In this document: piece after piece, positions 1-5,889 of the stretch
How positions within the stretch are numbered: position 1 is the first letter of the stretch
Layout: every line of letters starts with the position of its first letter
Assembly: GCA_046154695.1 (NCBI GenBank)
Contig: JBJXFI010000456.1
Coordinates: 1 to 11,622, forward strand
Origin: DALYLB01 sp046154695
GTDB lineage: Bacteria > Acidobacteriota > Blastocatellia > RBC074
Direction: 5' to 3'
DNA: 11,622 bases
Program-made: the position numbers and the translations under genes
Notes under the pieces: generated by a model
What the model saw: the letters and a program-made list of their open reading frames with translations, nothing else
The model's database searches: none
What the model was told of the DNA's origin: nothing

Positions 1-78
1 CTGCACCGGAACCGTCACCGCCGACAACCGCAATGCAAGACAAATCACGGCCGACAGAAACCGTCTCATCTTCCTCAT
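1..78 (-). pseudogene. Mirrored partial copy of the gamma-glutamyltransferase gene start (signal-peptide region), running off the left edge
   Basis: Read on the minus strand from an ATG at 78-76, this stretch encodes 26 residues that match the first 26 of the gamma-glutamyltransferase at 24 positions. The three base differences are a silent change in codon 10 (base 49), Leu17 to Arg in the hydrophobic signal-peptide core (base 29), and Arg26 to Gln (base 2). The sequence in front of the mirrored ATG reads GAGGCGG where the intact gene has GAGGAGG, which weakens the ribosome-binding site. The charged residue in the signal core and the weaker site suggest a decaying, non-functional copy. It could instead be the start of a divergently transcribed second copy, whose body would lie outside the window. 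Confidence 0.55.
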
Positions 79-94
79 CGCCGCCTCGAAAGCC

Positions 95-164
95 GTTTGG
101 AGTTCCGCCTTCCGGCGGCCGGCCCCAAGCCAACAGCAGGCCGCCTGAAGGCGGAACTCCAAAC
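95..164. repeat. REP-like palindromic element at the centre of the inverted repeat
   Basis: This is a 70-base palindrome. It opens with GTTTGGAGTTCCGCCTTC and closes with its exact complement GAAGGCGGAACTCCAAAC. One mismatch (113/146) is followed by a paired GGCGGCC/GGCCGCC and a loop at 121-138. Its compact, GC-rich, self-complementary form resembles dispersed intergenic REP or BIME-type repeats, but only one copy is present in this window, so dispersal is inferred. It sits directly upstream of the gamma-glutamyltransferase ribosome-binding site and is the hinge of the larger mirrored duplication. Confidence 0.6.
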
Positions 165-170
165 GGATTT

Positions 171-177
171 CGAGGAG
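171..177 (+). promoter_or_regulatory. Ribosome-binding site of the gamma-glutamyltransferase gene
   Basis: GAGGAGG lies three bases before the ATG at 181; the functional spacing from the central AGGAG is slightly larger. It decides the start over the in-frame ATG at 97. In a transcript that begins left of the palindrome, this site and the start codon would be paired with bases 76-88 of the left arm. Confidence 0.75.
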
Positions 178-180
178 GCT

Positions 181-1932
181 ATGAGGAAGATGAGACGGTT
201 TCTGTCGGCAGTGATTTGTCTTGCATTGCTGTTGTCGGCGGTGACGGTTCCGGTGCGGGTGGCGCCGGTTCTTCGGCCGACGCATGGGGCGTCGCGTCCG
301 CCGGTGCGGGGAAAGAGCGGGATGGTCGCGTCGGTCAGCGAGATCGCATCGCGGGTCGGCGTGGACGTGCTCAAGCGCGGGGGAAATGCGATCGATGCGG
401 CGGTGGCCGTGGGTCTCGCGTTGGCGGTCGTCTGGCCTTCGGCGGGCAATCTGGGCGGCGGCGGATTTATGGTCATTCGGCTGGCCGATGGCCGCGCGAC
501 GGCGATCGATTATCGCGAGATGGGGCCGGCGGCCGCGCATCGCAATGTCTATCTCGACGCCGGGGGAGAATACATCAAGGAGTCCTCGACCTATGGCCAC
601 GGGGCCGCGGGCGTGCCGGGGACGGTGGCGGGATTGTCCTACGCGCTCGAGAAATACGGCACGATGAAATGGGCGGCCGTGGCGGAGCCTTCGCGGCGGC
701 TGGCGGCCAACGGCTTTCCCGTCTGGTATCAGCTCGAACGCAGCCTGAAGAACGGCAGGGAAGGGCTTTCCCGCTATCCGGAGACCAAACGCATCTTCCT
801 GCGAAACGGGGTTCCCTACGAGACCGGTGAGATCTTTCGCCAGCCGGAGCTCGCCGCCGTCTTGGCGAGGATGATACGCCGGGGGCCGCGGGAATTTTAC
901 GAGGGCCGGACGGCCCGTTTGATCGAGGCGAGCATGCGCAAGGCCGCCCGCGGCGGGAAGCCGTGGATGACGGTCGAGGATCTGAAGAATTACAAGCCGG
1001 TCGAGCGCGAGCCGCTTCGGGGCGTCTATCGCGGCCACGAGATCATCACGATGCCGCCGCCATCATCGGGCGGCGTGGCGATGCTCGAGATGCTCAACAT
1101 TCTCGAACGATACGATCTGAAATCGATGGGAGGCGCTTCATCGCGGCACACGCACCTGCTGGTCGAGGCGATGCGGCGGGCGTTCGCTGATCGCGCCCGG
1201 TTTCTGGGCGATCCCGATTTCGTCAGCGTGCCGGTTTCGGGATTGACGTCCCGCAAATACGCCGACGCACTTGCGGCGACGATCGATCCCGATCGGGCTT
1301 CGACCTCCGAGTCCGTCCATCATGGGGATCCGCTTCCCTATGAATCCGAAGAGACGACCCATTTCACCGTGGTCGACAAGTTCGGCAACGTCGTTTCGAA
1401 TACCTACACGCTGAATGACAGCTATGGAAACAAGATCACCGTCGAAGGGGCCGGGTTCCTGCTCAACAACGAGATGGACGATTTCGCGCCGAAACCCGGA
1501 GCGGCCAACCTTTACGGACTGATCCAGGGCGAAGCCAACGCCGTCGCCGCGCGCAAGCGGCCGCTCTCCTCGATGACCCCGACGATCGTTCTCAAGAACG
1601 GGGAACTCTGGTTCGCCGTCGGCAGCCCCGGCGGACCGACCATCATCAACACCGTCATGCAGGTTCTCATCAACATCATCGATCACGGGATGAACATTCA
1701 GCAGGCCATCGAATGGCCCCGGGTCCATCACCAGTGGATGCCCGACGCGATCACCTATGAGCCGTATGGGCTCTCCGCCGATGTCACGAAGCGCCTCATC
1801 GAGATGGGGCACATTCTGACCGATCGCCCGCGCTATATGGGGGACGCGGAAGGCGTGATGATCGAGGACAAGACCGGCATCCGGCTGGGCGGCAGCGATC
1901 CCCGCCTCGATGGCAGGTCGGTCGGGTACTGA
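181..1932 (+). CDS. ggt: Gamma-glutamyltransferase (glutathione hydrolase), periplasmic precursor
   Basis: The enzyme cleaves the gamma-glutamyl bond of glutathione and related peptides and transfers the glutamyl group to water or an amino acid acceptor. It is an Ntn-hydrolase made as a precursor that cuts itself into large and small subunits. The ATG at 181 is chosen because GAGGAGG lies at 171-177 and a signal peptide follows at once (MRKMRR, then a hydrophobic run to about residue 25). An in-frame ATG at 97 would start inside the upstream palindrome. The product is 583 residues, close to the usual size of about 580. Visible key residues are the substrate-binding Arg112 in DYREM, the nucleophile Thr392 in TTH (first residue of the small subunit), Asn429/Asn430 and Asp433 in LLNNEMDDF, Ser463-Ser464 in PLSSM, and Gly484-Gly485 in SPGG. 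The PKPGAANLYG lid-loop region is present. The gene stands alone and is closed by a hairpin terminator. Its start region lies inside a giant inverted repeat that may hinder translation. Confidence 0.96.
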   Translation: MRKMRRFLSAVICLALLLSAVTVPVRVAPVLRPTHGASRPPVRGKSGMVASVSEIASRVGVDVLKRGGNAIDAAVAVGLALAVVWPSAGNLGGGGFMVIRLADGRATAIDYREMGPAAAHRNVYLDAGGEYIKESSTYGHGAAGVPGTVAGLSYALEKYGTMKWAAVAEPSRRLAANGFPVWYQLERSLKNGREGLSRYPETKRIFLRNGVPYETGEIFRQPELAAVLARMIRRGPREFYEGRTARLIEASMRKAARGGKPWMTVEDLKNYKPVEREPLRGVYRGHEIITMPPPSSGGVAMLEMLNILERYDLKSMGGASSRHTHLLVEAMRRAFADRARFLGDPDFVSVPVSGLTSRKYADALAATIDPDRASTSESVHHGDPLPYESEETTHFTVVDKFGNVVSNTYTLNDSYGNKITVEGAGFLLNNEMDDFAPKPGAANLYGLIQGEANAVAARKRPLSSMTPTIVLKNGELWFAVGSPGGPTIINTVMQVLINIIDHGMNIQQAIEWPRVHHQWMPDAITYEPYGLSADVTKRLIEMGHILTDRPRYMGDAEGVMIEDKTGIRLGGSDPRLDGRSVGY

Positions 1933-1950
1933 GCCCGATAAACGGACCGG

Positions 1951-2023
1951 GGAACAGGCGGGAATGACGAAAGGGACGGAAGGAATCCGTCATTTCCGTC
2001 ATTCCCGCCTGTTCCATTTTTCC
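1951..2023 (+). terminator. Rho-independent terminator after the gamma-glutamyltransferase gene
   Basis: A 19-base-pair perfect stem (1951-1969 with 1997-2015, starting GGAACAGGCGGGAATGACG) is extended after a small internal mismatch by GACGGA/TCCGTC (1975-1980 with 1986-1991) around the loop AGGAA. The run ATTTTT follows at 2016-2021. It begins 18 bases after the stop codon. The arm is unusually long for a terminator, and its GGCGGGAATGACG core looks like an intergenic repeat unit, so the site may be a repeat element that also serves as terminator. Confidence 0.8.
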
Positions 2024-2032
2024 CTTTGCCGG

Positions 2033-2216
2033 CGCCGGGAAGGAGGCCGTTCAGCGAGGTTATCACTGTGTAAAGTTAGAACACTTCGAGAAAGAATCTG
2101 CACGGAAAAGTTACACATCGACGGCGTCTGCTTCAGCGTATGGTTTGAGTTCACACACCGGGTAAGTCGAACGCTATCTTCATATGATTAGAGAATGAGG
2201 AGATCTTCCATGAAAC
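2033..2216. other. Non-coding region upstream of the sigma-54 promoter
   Basis: Between the terminator and the receiver promoter I find no convincing gene. The composition is more AT-rich than in the flanking genes. It contains repeated short motifs (AAAGTTA, TGTGTAA/TTACACA, TTCACACA) suited to activator binding, described separately. A short open frame at 2195/2210-2275 overlaps the promoter and is not supported. Confidence 0.5.
2067..2117. promoter_or_regulatory. Possible enhancer-type activator sites upstream of the sigma-54 promoter
   Basis: TGTGTAA at 2067-2073 and TTACACA at 2111-2117 form an inverted pair. In addition AAAGTTA is repeated directly at 2072-2078 and 2107-2113, 35 bases apart, and a related TTCACACA lies at 2150-2157. 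The pair is centred about 150 bases before the predicted transcription start, within the distance at which bacterial enhancer-binding proteins usually bind. The identity of the activator cannot be read from the sequence, and chance similarity is possible. Confidence 0.35.
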
Positions 2217-2232
2217 TGGCACGAACCTTGCC
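2217..2232 (+). promoter_or_regulatory. Sigma-54 (RpoN) -24/-12 promoter of the receiver gene
   Basis: TGGCACGAACCTTGCC, preceded by C, matches the YTGGCACG-N4-TTGC consensus at every defined core position, with the invariant GG and GC elements correctly spaced. Transcription would start near 2243, giving a leader of about 100 bases before the receiver start at 2347. Such promoters require an ATP-driven enhancer-binding activator, so the receiver is predicted to be switched on only under a specific signal. Confidence 0.72.
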
Positions 2233-2346
2233 GGGAAGGTTTGAATCCTTAATGCGGTCGTCACAGCCTTCATAAAGTTCCCCCGGGGCGAAATCGGCTT
2301 GAAGGGGTACATTCCCGAATGATCCAAACGGGAGGAGATCATCGAA

Positions 2347-2748
2347 ATGTCGAATCGAAGATTCAAAATACTCGTCGTGGAAGACGATCAGATCATGCGG
2401 ATCACGTTGACGGAGCTGTTGCGGTTGGAGGGCTTTGTGGTGGTGACGGCGCGGGACGGAGATGAGGGGTACCTGCAGGCGATGGCGCATCAGCCGGACC
2501 TGGTGATCACGGATTTGAGCATGCCGATCCTGGATGGGATCGAGATGGCGCAATTGTTGCGGAAGCAGCGCGGCAAGATCGCGGGGGTGCCGATCATCGC
2601 CCTGAGCGCGAACATCAAGGAACACCACATGGGAGAGCCGACCCGCACGGGGATCGACCAGTTCATCGATAAGGCCCTGAATGACCGTCAAAATCTGATG
2701 GGGACGGTGCGAACGCTGCTTGGCGTCACGAAGGCGATCGTGGTGTAG
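2347..2748 (+). CDS. Stand-alone CheY-like response regulator receiver
   Basis: The gene encodes a single receiver domain of 133 residues with no output domain, so it should act by phosphorylation-dependent protein contact or as a phosphorelay intermediate in the cytoplasm. The acidic pocket is Glu12-Asp13 in LVVEDD, the phospho-acceptor is Asp56 in VITDLSMP, the switch residue is Ser87 in IIALSA, and the conserved lysine is Lys109 in FIDKA. Alanine follows this lysine where most receivers have proline. The start is supported by GGAGGAG at 2331-2337, nine bases before the ATG. It lies behind a consensus sigma-54 promoter and is flanked by unrelated genes; no histidine kinase or chemotaxis gene is visible. 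The family assignment is secure, but the partner and the process it controls are unknown. Confidence 0.92.
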   Translation: MSNRRFKILVVEDDQIMRITLTELLRLEGFVVVTARDGDEGYLQAMAHQPDLVITDLSMPILDGIEMAQLLRKQRGKIAGVPIIALSANIKEHHMGEPTRTGIDQFIDKALNDRQNLMGTVRTLLGVTKAIVV

Positions 2749-2786
2749 CCGGCGAACGAGCCCCGAAGGGAATTTCTCCCCTCCGC

Positions 2787-2815
2787 TGGACGATCCCTCC
2801 TCTCCTGACTACAAT
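2787..2815 (+). promoter_or_regulatory. Candidate sigma-70-type promoter for the YfhO operon
   Basis: TACAAT at 2810-2815 is a good -10 box. TGGACG, 17 bases upstream at 2787-2792, matches the -35 consensus at four of six positions. Transcription would begin near 2822, leaving a leader of about 120 bases with nested inverted repeats. It is the best candidate in the 197-base gap between the receiver and the first YfhO gene. Read-through from the receiver is the alternative, since no strong terminator is visible after that gene. Confidence 0.4.
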
Positions 2816-2850
2816 CTCGCCTCGAATTCATTCCTTCTCTAACTCATCCG

Positions 2851-2931
2851 GCGCTTCTCGATGAAGCTGTTTGCGGAATTGTCCGCGAAGGGCCGATGGA
2901 ACGCGCACTTCAAACAAGGCTTGAGAAGCGC
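2851..2931 (+). other. Nested inverted repeats in the leader of the YfhO operon
   Basis: GCGCTTCTC at 2851-2859 is complementary to GAGAAGCGC at 2923-2931, and within it GCGGA (2873-2877) pairs with TCCGC (2882-2886) around a four-base loop. The outer right arm ends five bases before GGGAGG, the ribosome-binding site of the first YfhO gene. A leader structure that influences translation is possible. The stems are short for the spacing, so chance pairing in GC-rich DNA is also plausible. Confidence 0.3.
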
Positions 2932-2945
2932 TTGCGGGAGGCTGC

Positions 2946-5888
2946 ATGTTGCGGGACGAGGGAGCGGCGTCGGCAGCGATCGATAAACGGAAGGGGGCGC
3001 GCCTGGCCGCAGGGCTTCTGTTGCTGTCGATACCGATCGTCTATTTTTATCCGGCGGTTCGAGGAGCGCTTATGCTGGCGCCGGGAGATGGATGGACGCA
3101 GATCCTCGGCATTCGGGCGCTGATCGGGCAGATGCTGCGGGATGGGCACCTGCCGTTGTGGAACCCGTACATCTTCAGCGGGATGCCCCTGCTGGCGAGC
3201 ATTCAGCCGGGGGCGCTGTATCCGCCGACGTGGCTTTTCGCGGTCCTGTCGCCGCAGGCGGCGATGAACTGTATGGTGATCACGACGTTCCATCTGGCGT
3301 TGATCGGAACCTATTTGTACGCGCGCCGGATTGGGGCCGATCGGCCGGGGTCGATGGTGGCGGGGATCGCGTTCGCGTTCGGCGGCTACATGATCGCGCA
3401 TCTGGGCCATACGAATCGAATCGCGGCGGCGGCATGGCTGCCGTGGATTCTGCTGGCGATCGAGGAGCTGTATCTACGGCTGCGCTGGCGGTGGGTTGCG
3501 CTGGGCGCGCTCTTCATCGCGATGCAGTTGCTGGCGGGCGAGCCCCAGATGAATCTTTACACGGGGATGGTGGGGGCGGCCTATGCCGCCTTTTCGCTGC
3601 TGCTGCGGGAGCGGGCGGAGGGGCGTCGCCGGTTTCTTTACGGGCTGGCGGCGATGTGGATTTGCGGCGCGCTGCTCTCGGCGGCGCAACTGCTTCCCGA
3701 TCGGGAGCTGTTGCGGCGGGGCGAGCGCGAGGCCATCAGCTATGACTACTTTTCGCTCTTCTCGTTTCCGCCCCGGCAGTTGCCGCAGTTGATCTTTCCC
3801 TATTTTTTCGGGGGTGCGGCGAAAGCGCCCTACAGCGTGGTCTATTGGGGGCAGTGGAACGCGACCGAAACGGCGGGCTATGTGGGAATGACGGCGATGA
3901 CGCTGGGGTTGATCGCGGTCTGTTCGCAGTTCACGGGGGAAAAGCGCGACCGCATGGTCTGGTTTTGGGCGGGATGCGCGGGCGTGTCGCTGGCATTGGC
4001 TTTCGGGTCCCACCTGCCGTTCGGGATTCACCGGGCGCTGTATGGCGTTCCGGTATACCGTCTATTTCGGGCGTCGGGGCGGCATCTGTTCGAGTTCAAT
4101 TTCGCGCTGGCTGTGCTGGCGGCGATGGGGGCGACGTTCATTGCGCGGCGGGCGGAGCTGGCGGGCCGGGCTTTCCGCGCGGGCCGGGCGTTTTGGGCGG
4201 GATCGATCGGGATGACCGCGGTGGTTGCGGGAGTCGTGATCCTGTATCGATATTTTCCCGAGGCGCTGGTGATGGAGCTGCCGGTGACGGCCGGGGCGGC
4301 CTCGTTCGCGAAGGCCGAGATTCGGCTGCCGGTGCTCTTCTTCCTTCTCGGTCTCGGGGCGATCGCGCTCTACAGGTTCCGCGGATCGCGGCCCGGTCCG
4401 GTTCGGGCCATCGCGGGGGGGCTGCTGGTCGTCGTGTCGCTGGCGGATCTTGCATCGTTTGGGCACTTCTATGAATGGGCGCAGGTGCCGGGGGACCTGG
4501 CCGCGCGGATGAGCGATCCGCCGACGGTTCGATGGATCAAGGAGCGCGAGCCCGATCTGAATGGTTTTCGGATCGTCAGTTTTTCCCAGGCGCCGATGGG
4601 GCGCAATTACGAATCCCTCAATTATCCGAATGTCTCGATTGTGCGGGGGCTGCAGAGCGTCAATGGATATGATCCGCTTGCGCTGGCGCGGTATACGGCC
4701 TTCGCGGGAAATATGAACCTGGACGGGTACATTCGGGATCTCTCAGCCTTCGACGCGGTGGATCAATCCTTTAACCTGCTGAATGTGAAATATCTGCTAT
4801 GGGAGCGCGCCGATCCGGAAGGGCCGAGCGGGGTGGTGGAGCATGAAGGGATTCGCTTCGACGCGAATCCGATGAATCTGGTTCTGTCTGCCGGGAAGAC
4901 CGCGAACTTTTCAGCGCGGGGAATGGCCACGGAGCTGGCCGTCATCTCGTCGCTGGAGCGGTCGCCGCGAGTCCCGGGCGGGACGGTGATCGCGGAGTTC
5001 GCGATTCGAACGACCGACGGGCGCGTGATCGAACGGCAGGTGGTCGCCGGGCGGGACACATCCGAATGGGCATATGACCGGCCCGACGTGCGCGCCGTCA
5101 TTCAACACGAGCGGGCGCGCGTGATCGAGAGTTTTTCCGAGCCCGGATTCGAGGGGCGGCGGTATCTCGCCCGGTTCCCGTTCGATCGGGCCGAGATCGA
5201 GCGCGTGGAGGTTCGCTACCTGCACGATGAGGCGGGGATCAGCCTGGCAAGGCTTTCATTGCACGATGCCGAGACGTCGCAGTCCCGGCCGCTGATGGCG
5301 ATCAACCTTCCGCCGGATCGATGGAGACGGGCCGCATCGATGGGCGAGGTCGAAATTTACGAGAATCTCAAGCGGCTGCCGCGCGCCTGGTTCGTCCGGC
5401 GCGCGGAGGTGTTGCCGGGGCTGGAGATCCTTGAGACGGTTCGAAGCGGGCGGAGGAAAGACGGATCGCCCTTCGATCCCGCCGGGACCGTGCTGTTCGA
5501 GAAGGAGGATTTCGGCCGCCGGGAGGTCGCGCTTCCTCGGATCGAGGATCCGGTCAATGCCGAGGCGAGAATCGTCCGCTATGAACCGCAGCGCATCGAG
5601 ATCGAGACGCGCAACGAGCAGCCCGGATTTCTCGTCCTGAGCGAGATCTATTATCGCGGATGGGACGCCTGGATCGACGGCCGGCGAGTTCCCGTCGAGA
5701 AGGTGAATTACGTGCTGCGCGGCCTGCCGGTCCCGGCCGGCGCGCACCGCGTTGAATTCGTATTTCGGTCGCCGAGCTTTCGCAACGGCGCCGTCTATTC
5801 GGTCCTCGGCCTCGCGCTGCTGCTCGTTGGCAGCCCCATGGCGTCGAGGATGAGATCGAGGATCAAATCGATTCTGAAACCGCATTGA
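2946..5888 (+). CDS. YfhO-family integral membrane protein (putative GT-C type glycosyltransferase)
   Basis: This 980-residue protein fits the YfhO family, whose Bacillus member is implicated in sugar decoration of lipoteichoic acid using a polyprenyl-linked sugar. The first membrane segment is at about residues 19-38. The first extracytoplasmic loop carries the family motif LAPGDGWTQ with Asp48, placed like the catalytic acid of GT-C enzymes, followed by LPLWNPYIFSGMP and GGYMIAH. Many membrane segments follow to about residue 505, then a soluble extracytoplasmic beta-rich part. The family's C-terminal signature GWDAWIDG with VPVEKVNY and VPAG lies at about 905-935, and a last membrane helix at about 948-965. 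GGGAGG at 2936-2941 precedes the ATG, with somewhat short spacing. It is the first gene of a pair; its stop is one base before the next start. The donor and acceptor are unknown. Confidence 0.88.
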   Translation: MLRDEGAASAAIDKRKGARLAAGLLLLSIPIVYFYPAVRGALMLAPGDGWTQILGIRALIGQMLRDGHLPLWNPYIFSGMPLLASIQPGALYPPTWLFAVLSPQAAMNCMVITTFHLALIGTYLYARRIGADRPGSMVAGIAFAFGGYMIAHLGHTNRIAAAAWLPWILLAIEELYLRLRWRWVALGALFIAMQLLAGEPQMNLYTGMVGAAYAAFSLLLRERAEGRRRFLYGLAAMWICGALLSAAQLLPDRELLRRGEREAISYDYFSLFSFPPRQLPQLIFPYFFGGAAKAPYSVVYWGQWNATETAGYVGMTAMTLGLIAVCSQFTGEKRDRMVWFWAGCAGVSLALAFGSHLPFGIHRALYGVPVYRLFRASGRHLFEFNFALAVLAAMGATFIARRAELAGRAFRAGRAFWAGSIGMTAVVAGVVILYRYFPEALVMELPVTAGAASFAKAEIRLPVLFFLLGLGAIALYRFRGSRPGPVRAIAGGLLVVVSLADLASFGHFYEWAQVPGDLAARMSDPPTVRWIKEREPDLNGFRIVSFSQAPMGRNYESLNYPNVSIVRGLQSVNGYDPLALARYTAFAGNMNLDGYIRDLSAFDAVDQSFNLLNVKYLLWERADPEGPSGVVEHEGIRFDANPMNLVLSAGKTANFSARGMATELAVISSLERSPRVPGGTVIAEFAIRTTDGRVIERQVVAGRDTSEWAYDRPDVRAVIQHERARVIESFSEPGFEGRRYLARFPFDRAEIERVEVRYLHDEAGISLARLSLHDAETSQSRPLMAINLPPDRWRRAASMGEVEIYENLKRLPRAWFVRRAEVLPGLEILETVRSGRRKDGSPFDPAGTVLFEKEDFGRREVALPRIEDPVNAEARIVRYEPQRIEIETRNEQPGFLVLSEIYYRGWDAWIDGRRVPVEKVNYVLRGLPVPAGAHRVEFVFRSPSFRNGAVYSVLGLALLLVGSPMASRMRSRIKSILKPH

Positions 5889-5889
5889 A

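Larger units (their letters stand above)
1..258. repeat. Long near-perfect inverted repeat (about 120-base arms) over the start of the gamma-glutamyltransferase gene
   Basis: Base i pairs with base 259-i. The left arm, 1-120, is the reverse complement of the right arm, 139-258, apart from seven substitutions at 2, 29, 49, 79, 83, 92 and 113, with no insertions or deletions. The unpaired centre is about 121-138. The right arm holds the ribosome-binding site, start codon and signal-peptide codons of the gamma-glutamyltransferase gene, so the left arm is a mirrored copy of a gene start. The repeat probably continues left of the window, because it is still matching at bases 3-28 and base 1. The inner 70 bases form a separate palindrome that looks like a dispersed element. 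The likely origin is template switching at that inner palindrome. A fold-back cloning, amplification or assembly artefact is the main alternative, although substitutions without indels argue for real divergence. Confidence 0.9.

Noticed and set aside
75..476. Minus-strand open frame of 133 codons across the inverted repeat
   Set aside because: It is the antisense of ggt and of the palindrome, with no recognisable domain. Only the mirrored start at 78-1, in a different frame, has meaning.
33..830. Long open frame on the plus strand overlapping ggt in another frame
   Set aside because: It starts inside the palindromic repeat and its translation is a low-complexity Gly/Arg-rich shadow. The overlapping frame is a clear gamma-glutamyltransferase.
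2195..2275. Small frame of 26 codons (or 21 from the ATG at 2210, with GAGGAG upstream)
   Set aside because: It overlaps the sigma-54 promoter, and transcripts from that promoter start near 2243, after both start codons. No other support.
2188..2691. Minus-strand open frame opposite the receiver gene
   Set aside because: Antisense shadow of the receiver, His/Arg/Gln-rich with no family resemblance.
2749..2790. Short GGGA/TCCC hairpin after the receiver gene as a terminator
   Set aside because: The stem is only four bases and no T run follows, so it is not convincing as an intrinsic terminator.
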